In this document: positions 22,977 through 37,900 of the stretch, in pieces
Numbering within the stretch: position 1 is the stretch's first letter
How the letters are laid out: every line of letters starts with the position of its first letter
Assembly (NCBI RefSeq): GCF_019703515.2
Contig: NC_059374.1
Location: 21,570,595-21,634,594, forward strand
Direction: 5' to 3'
Length of the DNA: 64,000 bases
From: Myxocyprinus asiaticus
Lineage: Eukaryota; Chordata; Actinopteri; Cypriniformes; Catostomidae
Program-made: the position numbers and the translations under genes
Notes under the pieces: model-generated
Seen by the model: the letters and a program-made list of their open reading frames with translations, nothing else
Told to the model about the DNA's origin: nothing
Databases searched by the model: none

Positions 22977-25900
22977 ATTAATACTTATTAATAATATCAA
23001 TATTACACTATATTTAAGCAATATCTCAAGTAAGAGTTTTATCACTGCTTTTTATGATTACTGTGATGCTCTACTGTGCAGCACTGTATTTGACCAATAA
23101 TAATAATAATAATAATCATCATCAAAATTAAAGGTGCAGTATGTAACAATTGTTTTTTTGCCAATGTGTGAACGGCTTGTAACGCAACTTAAAAAATGAG
23201 CCCTTCCCGGACTTCCTAGGTTGCCTATTAAAGCCTGTTGACTGATTTTCATGCGAAGGGAGAGGGTCGCTTTTGCCGGGAAAATCCAAAGGATGTGACA
23301 TTTATGCGCGCTCCCGAGAGCCTTGCCTCAGACAGTAATAGCTTCTCTTCCGCTATTCAACAACGACAACAAACAGTCTGCAACACTAGGTAACGTTATC
23401 TTAGAGATGGAATCCAGCACACGTCCGGCTCCCAGCACAACACCGACTCCTACATCATTGTTTTGGCCGATGCTCACTTGTGTCCCTATGGAGTGTGTGC
23501 AAGAGCGCAAGAATGAGCAACAGGTAGCTGGCTGCAGTTCACTTAACAGCCACATGTGTCATTAATAACAAAGGTTTCTGAATCTTACAACCTGCACCTT
23601 TAAATAAAAAAAAAAACCACACTCATATTTTTGTGTTTTGGATTGTGTGAGCCTGAGGATCAGTATAGATGCTCTTCATGTAATAAAAAATAATAAAATG
23701 CTATGTTGAAAAGTAATTGTTCTGTTTTCATTTGATTAAAATTCTATAAAATAATTTGATTAGACAGTTTTTTTAATGATAAAATTTAATTAAACTTGAA
23801 AACCCAGAATTCAGTGAAAATAAAATGGAAAAAAACAGAATTTGGGAAAAAATAAAACTGATTTTGTAAGGACCTAAGGATGGTTTATACTGGTTAGTGC
23901 TGGTCTATGTGGTGGACCAGTATAGCCATGCTGTTTCTAAGCAAACCTAGCAGGAGAAACTGGTCAGCCGACATTCTGAAGCTTGTTAACCATGGAAATC
24001 TTGCTGGTTAAGCTTGTTGAGAAGCCTGACGCATGGGAAACCAGCATCCAACACACAAAATTATACTAGGGACCAGTAATGCTGGTTTTTACAGTAGGAT
24101 GTCATTAGGATAGAAACAGTGGTTTGAAAGAGCAAATACCTTAAGCTTCTGCGTCCGCTCTTCATCACTCTGTAGATCCAGTAGCTCATCAATGTTCACT
24201 TCCTCCGGCATCTCCTCTTCCTGTGAGGAGAGAAACAGAGTCACACTCACTCTTAAACATCACAGGGTTGTCCTTTTTATTTCTGTGGTGCCCTCTTTTC
24301 GCATCACGTTCACTACCTTACATCTGTCGTGAGACATCTAATGCATCATTTCCACTGGCTTAGAACTGGGGGATATGGGGGGCACACGTCCCCCCCAATG
24401 CTGTGAAGGGGGTGATTTGTCCCCCCCAATCATGCATCTGTCCTTGTTTATATATTTTTATCAATGCTGAAAATAATTTCGTATAAGATACCTTGCAATT
24501 GCATGGCTGTGAGTCAAGTAAATTTCAAAACTGAAGTCCCCCCTCTGTTGTATGAGTTGGTATCGCCCAGCTAGACGGCGGTGTCACGTGGTACCCGTTT
24601 CTTTTCTCAGCACTAGCCTAGATGTGTGAACTCACAGTCGTTTATTATTACCGGATGAGGACTTTCAAAAATGCTTTTATAGATAATGCTGAGGTGGATT
24701 TTCATTCACAGGTATGAATCTTTGCAATTATCAGTTTTTATTAAAAATAACTATCCAGAGGGGGGCCTGGGTAACTCAGCGAGTATTGACGCTGACTACC
24801 ACCCCTGGAGTCACGAGTTCGAATCCAGGGCATGCTGAGTGACTCCAGCCAGGTCTCCTAAGCAACCAAATTGGTCCAGTTGCTAGGAAGGGTAGAGTCA
24901 CATGGGGTAACCTGCTTGTGGTCACGATTAATGGTTCTCGCTCTCAATGGGGCGCGTGGTAAGTTGTGCGTGGATTGCGGAGAGTAGCATGAGCCTCCAC
25001 ATACGGAGTCTCCGCAGTGTCATGCACAATGAGCCACGTGATAAGATGCACGGATTGATGGTCTCAGAAGCGGAGGCCACCCGGATTGAGGTGAGTAACC
25101 GCGCCACCACGAGGACCTACTAAGTAGAAAGAATTGGGCATTGCAAATTGGGAGAAAAGGGGATAAAAAAAAATTAAATATCCAGTGTAAAATGTCTCCA
25201 AATGATATAAAGCATTCTTAGATTTAAATGCGGATGCATGGAGGATTCGGTGTTCAGAGCGTCAAGTGCCCCCTGCAGGAATAAAACACCTAAGACAGTC
25301 AGTGGCTGACGACGTGCAATTTCGGTCTGTAGGTCTGTAACCCACACAAAACTTTCATATGAATTTAGAAAACATGAAATATATCACATGAGTCATATGT
25401 GGAGTCAGTTAAGATGTTAAAGGTGTCCATAGAAATGATCAGTAGTTTTTTATGGTGAGGAAAGCAGACAAGCATGTCAGATGAGCAGCTAAGAATTGTA
25501 ATTTTCTGAAAGGGTAAATTTTTTCTGAAACATTAACCCTAATGCTTTTTCTGAATGTTTGATATGTTAGTGTATAAATATTTAAGAGTATGCATTGAAG
25601 GGGGCCTGGGTAGCTCAGGAAGTAAAGACGCTGACTACCACACCTGGAGTTGCAAGTTCGAATCCAGGGCGTGCTGAGTCACTCCAGTCAAGCTTCCTAA
25701 GCAACCAATTGGCCCCGGTTGCTAGGGTGGGTAGAATAACGCTGGGTTAACCTCTTTGTGGTCGCTATAATGTGGTTCTCACTCTCGGTGGGGCACGTGG
25801 GGAGTTGTGCGTGGATGCCTCAGAGAATAGCGTGAGCCTCCACACGCGCTACGTCTCTGCGGTAACGCGCTCAACAAGCCACTTGATAAAATGAGTGGAT

Positions 25901-28900
25901 TTACGGTCTCAGACGCGGAGGCAACTGAGATTTGACCTCCGCCACCCGGATTGAGGCGAGTCACTGCGCCACTTCAAGGACTAAGTGCACATTGGGAATT
26001 GGGCTTCCAAATTGAAAAAAAAAAAAAAGAATGTATGCATTGAATTCGGTATGACGGGATTGCACAGTTTTAATATTTACTGCGAGTAAAAATATCATGG
26101 TTAATTTAACCACAAGAATTTAGAATCCACAGTTAAAAACCGTGAAATGCTTTATTTACACGTGGCAAAAATATTATATATAAATGTATAAATATATAAT
26201 ATAAAAGAGTTTTTCGTAAGATTTTGTAAACCTAAATGGGAAAACTCTTGTGTCTGTGTGGGTACTGGAGCTGTAGCTATGGTTACAGATGTTGGCCACA
26301 TGGTGCTTTAATGGCCTAGTGTCGCGAACTGAACGTGAACTTTCAATTCACGTGAAACTGAAGCTTAAACACACAAATTCCAAAATATAACAGGAATTCG
26401 TCTACCAGACTCATATCTATCAAAAAAGTGACTTAAAATCAGCTGTTTGGCAGCTTTTAAATGACTGACTGAAGACGACAGATGTATATTATGCAGACAG
26501 AAGTCCTAGAAAGACACACATTCTACAAATGGGACAGGATGCTCCACTAGTCGGTCCAACAAAAAGCTAGTAAGTTTAATATTTTTAGCTGTTCTGATTT
26601 TAAAGTGATGAATTAAAGATGCCACTTTTTGTAATGTTTAAATGTGCTGACAGTGTGCGGTGCATTGCATTTAGTTACTAACAGCAAGTAAACTTTGAAT
26701 CGTCCTCATTATTTAAAGCATTGCTTCTGTACAAATTCACCACATTCAACAATAAATGTACATTTTAGTCACGATCGGACTTTAAATTGCCTGCTGTAAG
26801 CAATGTTCCTGTTATTATGCATAGTCCAAAGGTTTATTTGTAAGGTGTTGTGGACATTATTTAGAGTCTGTTGCCGATTCTTTATGTTGGGTTTATGTTG
26901 GGATTCTTTATGAAGAAAAAACTGTTTAATGCTGTGAACTAAATATTGCGCACCCACAATAATCTTACATTTACGCACTTTTGAAGCACTCTGTTTACAC
27001 TTCACTGAGCTCGGGATGTGCATAAGCGGTGTTGTGGCCTAGATTGGAGTGTCTCCATTGTATGTGTGTATTTATCAGTTCTTATTATAGTGCTTCCCTT
27101 AGCATCCACATATCCCCCAGAAATGTCCACTTAGATGTTTAGACAGTTGTTATACAATATGCATTTTTTGTATCAGTGCTGTTGAATAAGAAAATGTGAA
27201 TATAATTGTAAAACCGGTTAACCGCGATTTCTTTCCTTCTTTCGCGTAATCTAACCTTCAAAAACTCACATGCGTTATCCCTACATTGAATACTTTTTTT
27301 AATCTGTGCATTAATTTGAACTTTTATTATGCTTGCTTGACTGCCAACCACAGAAATCAAATGAATCTCTTGCCAATCTGTCTCTAAAGGTTACAAGTCA
27401 TACTAAATGTTAAAGTCATGAAGTCAGAGGGTGGCATAGTATGCAATTCCACACAGACAGCCTTTACGTCTTAAAGAGCTAAAATAAAAGCATTGTCTCC
27501 TGCTCTACTCAGCAGCTGTCAATCTAGGCCAGGCAGCTGTCACTAAACACTAATCTATTGTGTTGGGTTAAACTAGTCCCTCCCTTCCCAACTTAAATAC
27601 ACCTACAGATAGTTCAAACTGCATATTCATGTTGATACTCAGTGCCATGTTACTTGCATCGTAGGATATTACTCATAGCACATTATAAAATACATAAACA
27701 CATTATTAAACAGTTCCCTGGAATAATCAATTCTGATAGTCTCTCTCTCTTAATACCATGGCAAATTGAAATAGCTGATCGGCGGCATCTTGCAACTCAG
27801 AACAGATAAGATCAGGGTCCTGATCACCCTGTCTTGGTTTATTTTGCACTAAAGACCAGCTGACTGAACATTAGGTACATACAGTATATCTTATTAATGT
27901 CCTGCTGCCTGGCTGGCTAGATAAATCAACAGCACTGACTTAAAAATCTTTATAACGGCACTGGAAATAAAATTGTCTTGTATTGGAAAATGGTGTACCT
28001 GCAGAAATACAACACAATATTTGTGCTGTGCACTTCTGTGTTTGGAAAATAATTTGAGCTTCACATCACTTTCTATTGTGGCAAGATGCCTTGGGGTAAC
28101 TAAATTTCAAAGTAGGCCAAGGGCAATTTTCAGAACCCTCTAGTAAATCATTCACAGAAGCCAAACCAGCTAAAAAAAAAACACCCACCAGTGAGACAAA
28201 ACAGCCTCTTGCGAAATGAAGGCAAAACAAAAGTCACCATATTTTCATACCAAATAGACCTGATCTGGAGATAATTAATTTGAACCATTGATAACCTCTG
28301 TGCTTACTGGTCTTGAGCAAATATGCTGTGATTTGCTTGACAAACAGTATCTGGAATTTGGAAAAGATACAGGAATCTATTAATTTTAATATTTGCACAC
28401 AATACACAGTATAAATGTAATGCAAATTTCAGAGTGAAACAGGAGTTCTGGGAAAGTAAATAAAAAAACAAAACAAAAAAAAAAACATAAATTAGACTAT
28501 CAAATCAGCGATTACAAGACCCGAGTCATAGAATGTGTTGGTATTTATTCTAAACTTATCACCAAGTAATTCCGCAATTACAATACGTCACAACTTTTTT
28601 ACCAGTGTTAGTTCCAAATTACCATCAGTATAGTCTACACACCCACAACAGGTAAACGCTGGTCATGAAAACCAAAGTGTTTGGTGCTATGGTTATGGAG
28701 AACCACAGGGAACAAGGTTGGCATGGGAGTACTTTCAAAATTCTGAAACTAACACCACCGCCGAAAGGTCAATCACAGTAAGATCCAAGCAGAAAACCCT
28801 ACAGGGGCATCAGTGACCTTTCTTTTAACTCCAAATGCCACTGAAATGCTGTGAAACAAACATGCCCCCTCACACACTGGTCATACTAAGCAACCTGTCA

Positions 28901-31900
28901 ATAAGTTAGTAAGTTATCGACACTGCTTTACATTTTGTGGTTAAGTACGATCACAAGAAAAGCAGTGTACTCAAGAGAACTAAATATTGTCATTGACATT
29001 ATTGCTTCATAACATTTGTTAATCTATCAATAATGAAAAGAAGAACATAGGGGCCCTTCACACAGGACACATTTTCAGACTGATTTCACTGTGAATTCAG
29101 CAATAGTAGGTTGAATATTTTGCTGCTGAAAACAGTCTGTGCCAACCAAAATTTGAAGCACTGCCTCCAGTGGCTGAAGCTGAAAGTGTTGTTGAATGTT
29201 TGGCCTTGTTTGAGCTCCATTTTCCAGGTGAAATTTCCACAGAGTGGCACCTATAGAGAGTAATCAGAAATGCATATTTTAAAGGCATAGTTCACACAAA
29301 AGGAAAATTCTCTCATTAGCTGCTCACGCTCATGCCATCCCAGATGTGTATGACTTACTTTCTTCTGTAGAACACAAACGAAGATTTTTAGAAGAATATT
29401 TCAGCTCTGTAGATCCTTTCAATGCAACTGAATGGTGGTCAGAACTTTAAAGGTCCAAAAAGCAAATAAAGGTAGCATAAACGTAATCTATATGAATCCA
29501 GTGGTTTAATCCATATCTTCAGAAGCGATATGATAAGTGTGGGTGATAAACAGATCAATGTGTAAGTCATTTTTTTTACTATAAATCTCCACTTTCACTT
29601 CTTTTGTTTTTGGCGATTCACATTCTACGTGCATTTCACCACCTACTGGGCAGGGAAGAGATTTTATAGTAAAAAAAAAAAAAAGAATTAAATATTGATC
29701 TGTTTCTCACCCACACCTACCATATCGCTTCAGAAGACATGGATTAACCTCCAATGGAGTATTTTGGATTACATTTATGCTGCCTTTACATGCTTTTCGG
29801 ACCTTAAAAGTTCTGATCACTATTCACTAGAAATGTATGGACCTACAGAGCTGAAATATTCTTGTCAAAATCTTTTTGTATAGCAGAAGAATGTCACATC
29901 TTGGATGGTACAAGGGTGAGTAAATAATGGGAGTTTTCATTTTTGGGTGAACTATCCCTTTAACTCTAGCCCTTAAACCAGAGCCTAACCCTAAACTTAA
30001 CCATAAAAAAAATAAAAAATATTTAAGAGCAAAAATGCAGCCTCTGAATTGTGCTCACCATTGTTTATATGACCGCGATTACTTTCTGCAGACAAGAATT
30101 TGAATCTCTGAAGTTGCTTGCATAATATGCTGCTTATCAGTAATTCAGCAGAATGGGGTTGATTTCAGCATATATGCATATATATGCATTAAAAAAAAAA
30201 AAACTAGATTCAGTGCAATGGTAAAAAGAACCATTTTTAAATGTTGTACTTTTTTTTAACTTGACACATTGTCTTAAAAACATGGTGTTCATGGCATGAG
30301 ATGCTGAAAAAATTGCAAGACGTGTCGCAATGGTCATAGACATTCATCTAACACATATAAATTTCATAGACAAATAAATTTAACATTTAAACAGTTCAGA
30401 TGGACTCAAGAACACATCATGTGTCAACCGCATACACATGATCTTTGAGGACCTCTTTGAGGAAGATTCTGTCTATTCACAGTATATTTTTTTGGCCATT
30501 GCTTTACAAAACAGTCTGCGACACCTTTTGGCTTGACAAAATCACTGTTTCCGATCAAACATGGACTCTTTCGGGGGCCTGGGTAGCACAGAATTGATGC
30601 TGACTACCACCCCTGGAGTCGCGAGTTCGAATCCAGGGCGTACTGAGTGACTCCAGCCAGGTCTCCTAAGCAACCAAATTGGCCCGGTTGCTAGGGAGGG
30701 TAGAGTCACATGGGGTAACCTCCTCGTGGTCACCACTCTCAATGGGGCATGTGGTAAACGTGGATCATGGAGAGTAGCATGAGCCTCCACATGCAGAGTC
30801 TCTGTGGTGTAATGCACGACGAGCCACGTGTTAAGATGCGCGAATTGACTCAGAAGTGGAGGCAACTGAGGCTTGTCCTCCACCACCCAGATTGAGGGGA
30901 GTAACCGCGCCATCACGAGGACCTACTAAGTAGTGGGAATTGGGCATTCCAAATTGGGAGAAAAAGGGGATAAAAAATAAAAAAAAACATGGACACTTTC
31001 ACCTTTAAGCATGAGTGCTTAGTAGTGAATCACTCCAACTGGTTTGGCATCAGCCGATCCCCCAGGGCTGTGATTCAGTCCCTATTATTTCCAGGCCAGT
31101 GGCTACTGGGTAAGTGAGTTTTTCGCCCTGCTTTCTTTGAGATGGTCTGATTTCTTCGTATTCATAGTTTCCATTCTATAAAAGAGCAGTACACCTGATT
31201 CAAATACCCATCTTCTGTGTGTCTTTGAGCAAGTTATTTTTTATGTGGGTAGATCAGAGACATACAACATGAATACAGTTTATAAAAGCAATATTTCCAA
31301 CATCTACATTTGAAAAAAATAAAAATAAAAAATTTTATTTACACATTCTATAAAATGTTCCTGTCTGTGCCAAGTCCATTTTAAACACCTGAGCAAAGGT
31401 ATGCATCACATTTATTATTGCTCGTACATAAAGGTAATACTTAGGTACAACTGGTCCCACACCATGTGCTACAGAAATGAATGATACCTAAAATTGCACA
31501 GATTGCTGATGAGAGGTGTACCATTTCTTTTAGAAGAAATACACATTAAAGACTGGTCTTTTGATTTGGACCCGTAAGCAACCACCTAGCAATGCATCTG
31601 CAACCATCCTGAACACCCTAGCATCACTTTTGCACATACAAGCACCACAAAACAAATTTAGTTCTACATTCACACCCTTTCATGGGACACACTTTAGCAT
31701 GATGAACTACAGGTACATGCTGCTTATTATAATTATGCATTCATCGATCTTAAGTGCTATGTATAATCGCTGATGGAGCAACGTGTGCACTTCAGCAGCT
31801 CTCACATCAGCTCTGTCCAATCAGAGTAAAATGTCAAAACCTTTGTGCATCATCTGTCCTCAAGACTCCATACACTGTGATGTAACAGTATGTTGTTCCA

Positions 31901-34900
31901 CTTTACAGGCAAAAGTGCCAGTGAAATGGGCTGACATTGGTTAGTCTACCTAATTACATTATGTGCCTTTGCTGGCCTTCTTAACATTTACTTAAAATAA
32001 ATACAACACAAGAAACATTTTCTTTTTTTTTTAAATAAATGATTTAGTGTAAGCCTATCGTGACATACTAGGTGATCATATTAGAAACAAAAACTCATCT
32101 TTGAAATGTAATATTGTTTGTAAACTTCCTAACTTGAACCTCTCTTGCCCTTTCGATGCTTATATAAGCCCTCTAGTACTTTTGCTGTTCAGGACAACAT
32201 CCATAGAGGTGCATCCATTTTTTGTTCTTCATTCCCACAGGACTGGAACTAGCAGACACCTTAGAAGATTTGTGTTTTATATAGTGGTGACAAAGCATAA
32301 CAATGTATTAATACTTAAACCATTTATGAATTTAAAGGGATAGTTCATCCAAAATTGAAAATTCTCTCATCATTTACTCGATACCCCATCTTTCTTCTAC
32401 AGAACACAAAACTTTTAGAAGAATATCTCAGCTCTCCAAGTCCATATAATGCAAGTGAATGGTGGCCAGAACTTTGAAGCTCCAGAAAGCACATAAAGGC
32501 AGCAAAAAAACATCCAGTAGTCCAGAGTGGTTTAATCCATATCTTCAGAAGCGATACGATAGGTGTGGGTGAGAAACAGATCAATATTTAAGTCCTTTTT
32601 TAATATAAATCTCCACTTTAACTTTCATTTTCACATTCTTTCGTTTTTGGCGATTTGCATTCTTTTTGCATATCGCCACCTACTGGGCAGGGAGGAGAAC
32701 TTATAGCAAAAAGGGACATAAATATTGATCTATTTCTCACCCATACCCATTTCATTTCTGAAGATATGGATTTAACTGCTGGAGTCATGTGGATTACTTT
32801 TATGCTGCCTTTATGTCCTTACAGGACCTTTAAATTTCTGGTCACCATACACTTGCATTGTATGGACCTACAGAGTTGATATAATATTCTAAAAATCTCT
32901 GTGTTCAGCAGAAGGAAGAAAGTAATACACATCTAGGATGGCATGAGGGTGAGTAAATGAAGAAAGAAGTTTCATTTTTGGGTCAACTATCCCTTTAAGT
33001 GGGAACATTTGTGTCTGGAATGGACCTCATTTACAGTAGCGCCATCTTTTATTTTTGACGGGAATGATAACAAGGCTGTGAGGGATAGAGTAACAGTCTC
33101 TTCAATAGGTTGTTCAGTTGTTTAAAGTGTTTTGTGTTCCGCTGACAAAACATTGACAAAAACAAAATAAAAAAAAAATCTAAGTAATTTTAGTTGACAA
33201 AAAAATTCCAGAAAACATGAGTTCAGTCATGACAACTTTCAGAAGGATTTAGCATGTTAATGTGACATATTGATAGGATATTGGTCTTGGTGGACTTGAT
33301 CTGCTACACTGCTGCTGCAGAGTAAGTACGGAGATTGCTACTGCTAGTGCACACACAGACATACTGAGTCAAGCATGTATGACATGCTGCTGCACAATTA
33401 GGCATAAATACAATCCCCATGTAGCCGATTGAGACAAGTGATGCTAGGGAGAAGGGTTTCAGAGAAAACTCTCCCTGCACAATGTAGTGAAGATTTGCAA
33501 ACTGAGCCAATTTAAAGCTGAAGTATGTAATTTCTGCAACACTACAGCCATGATCTCAAACCCTAGTGAGCTGCATATGAAGGCAGCATGTTAAGGCACA
33601 TTCCTGACAATAGCTGTTTCAAAAGGTAGGCAACAATTATGTTGTCTCCTAAAATACAATAAGGCAGCATCGCATGTATCATTTACAGCTGAAGTCAGAA
33701 GTTTACATACACTTAGGTTGAAGTCATTAAAACTAATTTTTTAACCACTCCACAGATTTAATATTAGCAAACTATAGTTTTGGCAAGTCGTTTAGGACAT
33801 CTACTTTGTGCATGACACAAGAAATTTTTCCAACAATTGTTTACAGACAGATTGTTTCACTTTTAATTGGCTATATCACAATTCCAGGGGGTCAGAAGTT
33901 TACATTCACTACATTAACTGTGCCTTTAAAGCAGCTTGGAAAATTCCAGAAAATGTCAAGCTTTTAGGCAATTAGCTTCTGATAGGCTACCTGGCTAATT
34001 GAAGTCAATTGGTGGTGTACCTGAGGATGTGTTTTAAGGTCTACCTTCAAACTCAGTGCCTCTTTGCTTGACATCATGGGAAATTAAAAAGAAATCAGCC
34101 AAAACCTCAAAAAAAAATTTGTGGACTTCCACAAGTCTGGTTCATCCTTGGGAGCAATTTCCAAATGCCTGAAGGTACCACGTTCATCTGTACAAACAAT
34201 TGTATGCAAGTATAAACACCATGGGACCACGCAGCCATCATCTCACTCAGGAAGGAGACGGATTCTGTCTCCTAGAGATGAATGTAGTTTGGTGCAAAAA
34301 GTACAAATTAATCCCAGAACAACAGCAAGGACCTTGTGAAGATGCTGGAGGAAACAGGTAGATAAGTATCTATATCCACAGTAAAACGAGTCCTAAACCG
34401 ACATAGCCTGCTCAGCAAGGAAGAAGCCACTGCTCCAAAACCACCATAAAAAAGCCAGACTACAGTTTGCAAGTGTACATAGGGACAAAGATTTTTTGAA
34501 ATTTCCTCTGGTCTGATGAAACAAAAATTGAACTTTTTGGCCATAATGACCATCGTTATGCTTGGAGGAAAAAGGGTAAGGCTTGCAAGCCAGAGAAAAC
34601 CATCCCGACCGTGAAGCATATGGGTGGCAGCATCATGTTGTGGGGGTGCTTGGCTGCAGGAGAGACTGGTGCACTTCACAAAGTAGTTATATTGACATAA
34701 CATATCAAGACATCAGCCATGAAGTTAAATCTCGGCCGCAAATGGGTCCTCCAAATGGACACTGACCCCAAGTATACCTCCAAAGTTGTGGCAAAATGGC
34801 TTAAGGACAACAAAGTCAAGGTATTGGAGCGGCCATCACAAATTCCTGACCTCAATCTGAAAGAAAATTTGTGGGCAGAACTGAAAAAGCATGTGCGAGC

Positions 34901-37900
34901 AAGGAGGCCTACAAACCTGACTCAGTTACATCAGTTCTGTCTGGAGGAATGGGCCAAAATTCCAGCAACTTATTGTGAGAAGCTTGTGGAAGGCTACCCA
35001 AAATGTTTGACCCAAGTTAAACAATTTAAAGGCAATGCTACCAAATACTAACAAAGTGTATGTAAACTTCTGACCCACTGGGAATGTGATGAAAGAAATA
35101 AAAGCTGAAATAAATAATTTCTCTACTATTATTCTGACTTTTCACATTCTTAAAATAAAGCAGTGATCCTAACTGACCTAAGACAGGCAATGTTTTCTAT
35201 GATTAAATGTCAGGAATTGTGAAAAACTGAGTTTAAATATATTTGGCTATGGTGTATGTAAGACTTCAACTTTATGAAGAGGCAATCCAAGAATGCATTA
35301 CAACGAGGGTTGTGTCTAGAAGTGAACCGTCTTTCTGGGAAAGTCTTGAGTCATATTGGCTGTAATGTATTTCCATGTCGGTTAGGAGGCTGCCTGAGAA
35401 GGCAGCTACCTATTTAGGCAGTAGGCAACAACTTTTTGGAGCAGAATGAATATCTTCCAGCTAATTTTGTAACCTATTACTAATTTTTCATGTTTACATA
35501 TCAGATAAGTCACATCAGTAACACAAAGTTTTGTGACTAGAGGTTTAGATCATGTGTGATGTTAGGCATGGAATTAAAGATGAGCTCGCCCCTGGACTAC
35601 ATACAGACTTTCAGCAGACCACAAAGGGGCTCTAATCTGGGCTTTTGATTCAGCTTTGATACAGCTGTGGGCTAATGGCAGAGGACTAATGGTCCTGTTT
35701 AATAGGGCATGTGATGTCCTGTGTGTGGACCAATAGGTAGCGGGTAGTTGTTTGGTGGGATGGGGGTGGAGAAGAGTTGCAGGAGAGCTTTCTTTGTGTG
35801 ATACAGTGACATATGGGGTCTTCATTTCCACAGCCCCCATCCCCCTCACTCATAAGAAACACCCCATGAGACAAATATACCATCAATCAATCCCAGGACC
35901 AGTAGTGTTAAGAGCATGCCGTTGTCAGGACTGCTACTGGCAGGAAATGAATGGGGGGGGGGGGGGCGCGGCGGCTATACAGCCTCAGTGGGGGCTATTT
36001 CTTTTTAGCACCAAGGTCACATCATAAAGATTAGAATAGATTGCTGTGTGTGATATTCTGCCATAATACGAGTGTTTCCGGGACTAGAGAACAAACATTT
36101 CAGGGTTGTTGATCATTTATGGGCATCTTCTTAAGTTTGCTTCACCATTATGTGCAGATGCAGAGCCACACTAAGATGCGTAACACTCCTCCAATGATCA
36201 GACAGAATCAGCCTGATTATTGACAGTTTTGAGGTCTGTTTTATTTAATCAGTGCTTACCAATGCACAGCAATACACTGATAACTACCTATCATCAGCTT
36301 ATTAAAAAAAATCTTACAACGCAAGAAAACGGTGTTTAGATGAGACTTTAAATCATGGAACATTCTCTCCTTTTGACATCAAAACATACAGTCCTGCACA
36401 CAACACTTGCACACATCGGATAAGCGGTAGAGATGCCGGTAAAGGCATTTACATGCAACACAATATCGGGGTAGAGAGCAAAAATCTACCTGTGTTGTTT
36501 GGTTTACACTCACTGAGCACTTTATTAGGATCATTATGGTCCTAATAAAGTGCACGACATGGTCTTCTGCTGTTGTAGCCCATCCGCCTCAAGGTTTAAA
36601 GTGTTGTGCAACCTGAGATGCTATTCTGCTCACTACAGTTGTACAGAGTGGTTATCCAAGTTACCGTAGCCTTTCTGTCAGCTCGAACCAGTCTTGCCAT
36701 TCTCCGTTGACCTCTCTTATCAACAAAGCGTTTCCGTCCGCAGAACTGCAGCTCACTGGATGTTTTTGGCACCACTCTGAGTAAACTCTAAGAGACTGTT
36801 GCGCGTGAAAATCCCAGATCAGCACAGAAATATTCAAATCAGCCTGTCTGGCATCAACAATCATGCCACAGTCCAAATCACAGATCACATTTTTCCCCAT
36901 TCTGATGGTTGATGTGAACATTAACTGAAGCTCCTGACCCGTATCTGTGTGATTTTATGCACTACACTGCTGTCACACTATTGGCTGATTAGATAATCGC
37001 ATGAATTTGTAGGTGTACAGGTGTTCCTCATAAAATGCTCTGTGAGTGTATGCTTAAACTATTTATGACCTTTCACCAAGAAAGAAAAGCTGTTTAAGGT
37101 GTTTTCATGACCACACGTTGTCGACTTAAGCATTAATGGTTTAAGATTGAGCATGTAAAGGTGCACATTTTAGGGAACAACCTGAAATCATCTACTTTGT
37201 TGGGTCTCTATGAAGAAAATGGCTTGAAAACATACTAAATAATGTACTAATGAAAATATAAAAATGCAAAAAGGGTTTATGTGAGGGTTAGGTTAAAGGG
37301 TTTTAAGGCTAAAAATATTAGTGGAGTATAAAAACAATAGACCTTAATGGAAAGTCCCCACTATGATAGAAAAACAAACCCTTAGGTTTTATTGGACCAT
37401 CACTTTCAGATGGTTTTCAAAAATGGCATTAACTGCAAGTTTAACTGACAATGACACTCAAATTGATTGAATATTTTTGAATTGACTGAATATCAGAAGC
37501 TTTTTTTTTTTTTTCAAGATATAAAATTTAAAGAAGGCTATGTACTGTAAAAACAGCAAGGCTTCCATCTACACTCTACATTACCAGCCAAGTGTCCAGA
37601 ATCACAAAGCAGTAGTAGGGGAAAACCAATTTCAACCTCCAACATTATAATATGAGAACCCATTTCATCATCTTATATAAAAATTGTAATCTAACTAGTC
37701 AACTGGTACCTCTCGTCTGTTTTTATTGTGTTTTATGGGCGCAAAACCCATCTTATTCATTGATTACATAACTTCATAAATGTGTTTATAATGGCAACAT
37801 GCTATGTAGGCTCATGTGCGTGTCAGAGCCAAAGCATCTCCTTCCTCACATCCACCATCCCAAAGCCCAATCAAGCCCTGTGACAGAGAGTATTTACTGT

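Larger units (their letters stand above)
22372..23876. mobile_element. hAT-like non-autonomous element in ppp1r14a intron 2
   Basis: Short inverted ends TAGGGTCCTA and (right, inverted) TTAGGTCCTT lie between flanks CCAGGATG (22364-22371) and TAAGGATG (23875-23882), which share 6 of 8 bases. It interrupts a CCAGC repeat and itself contains a MITE at 23128-23603. No transposase is seen. Confidence 0.5.
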
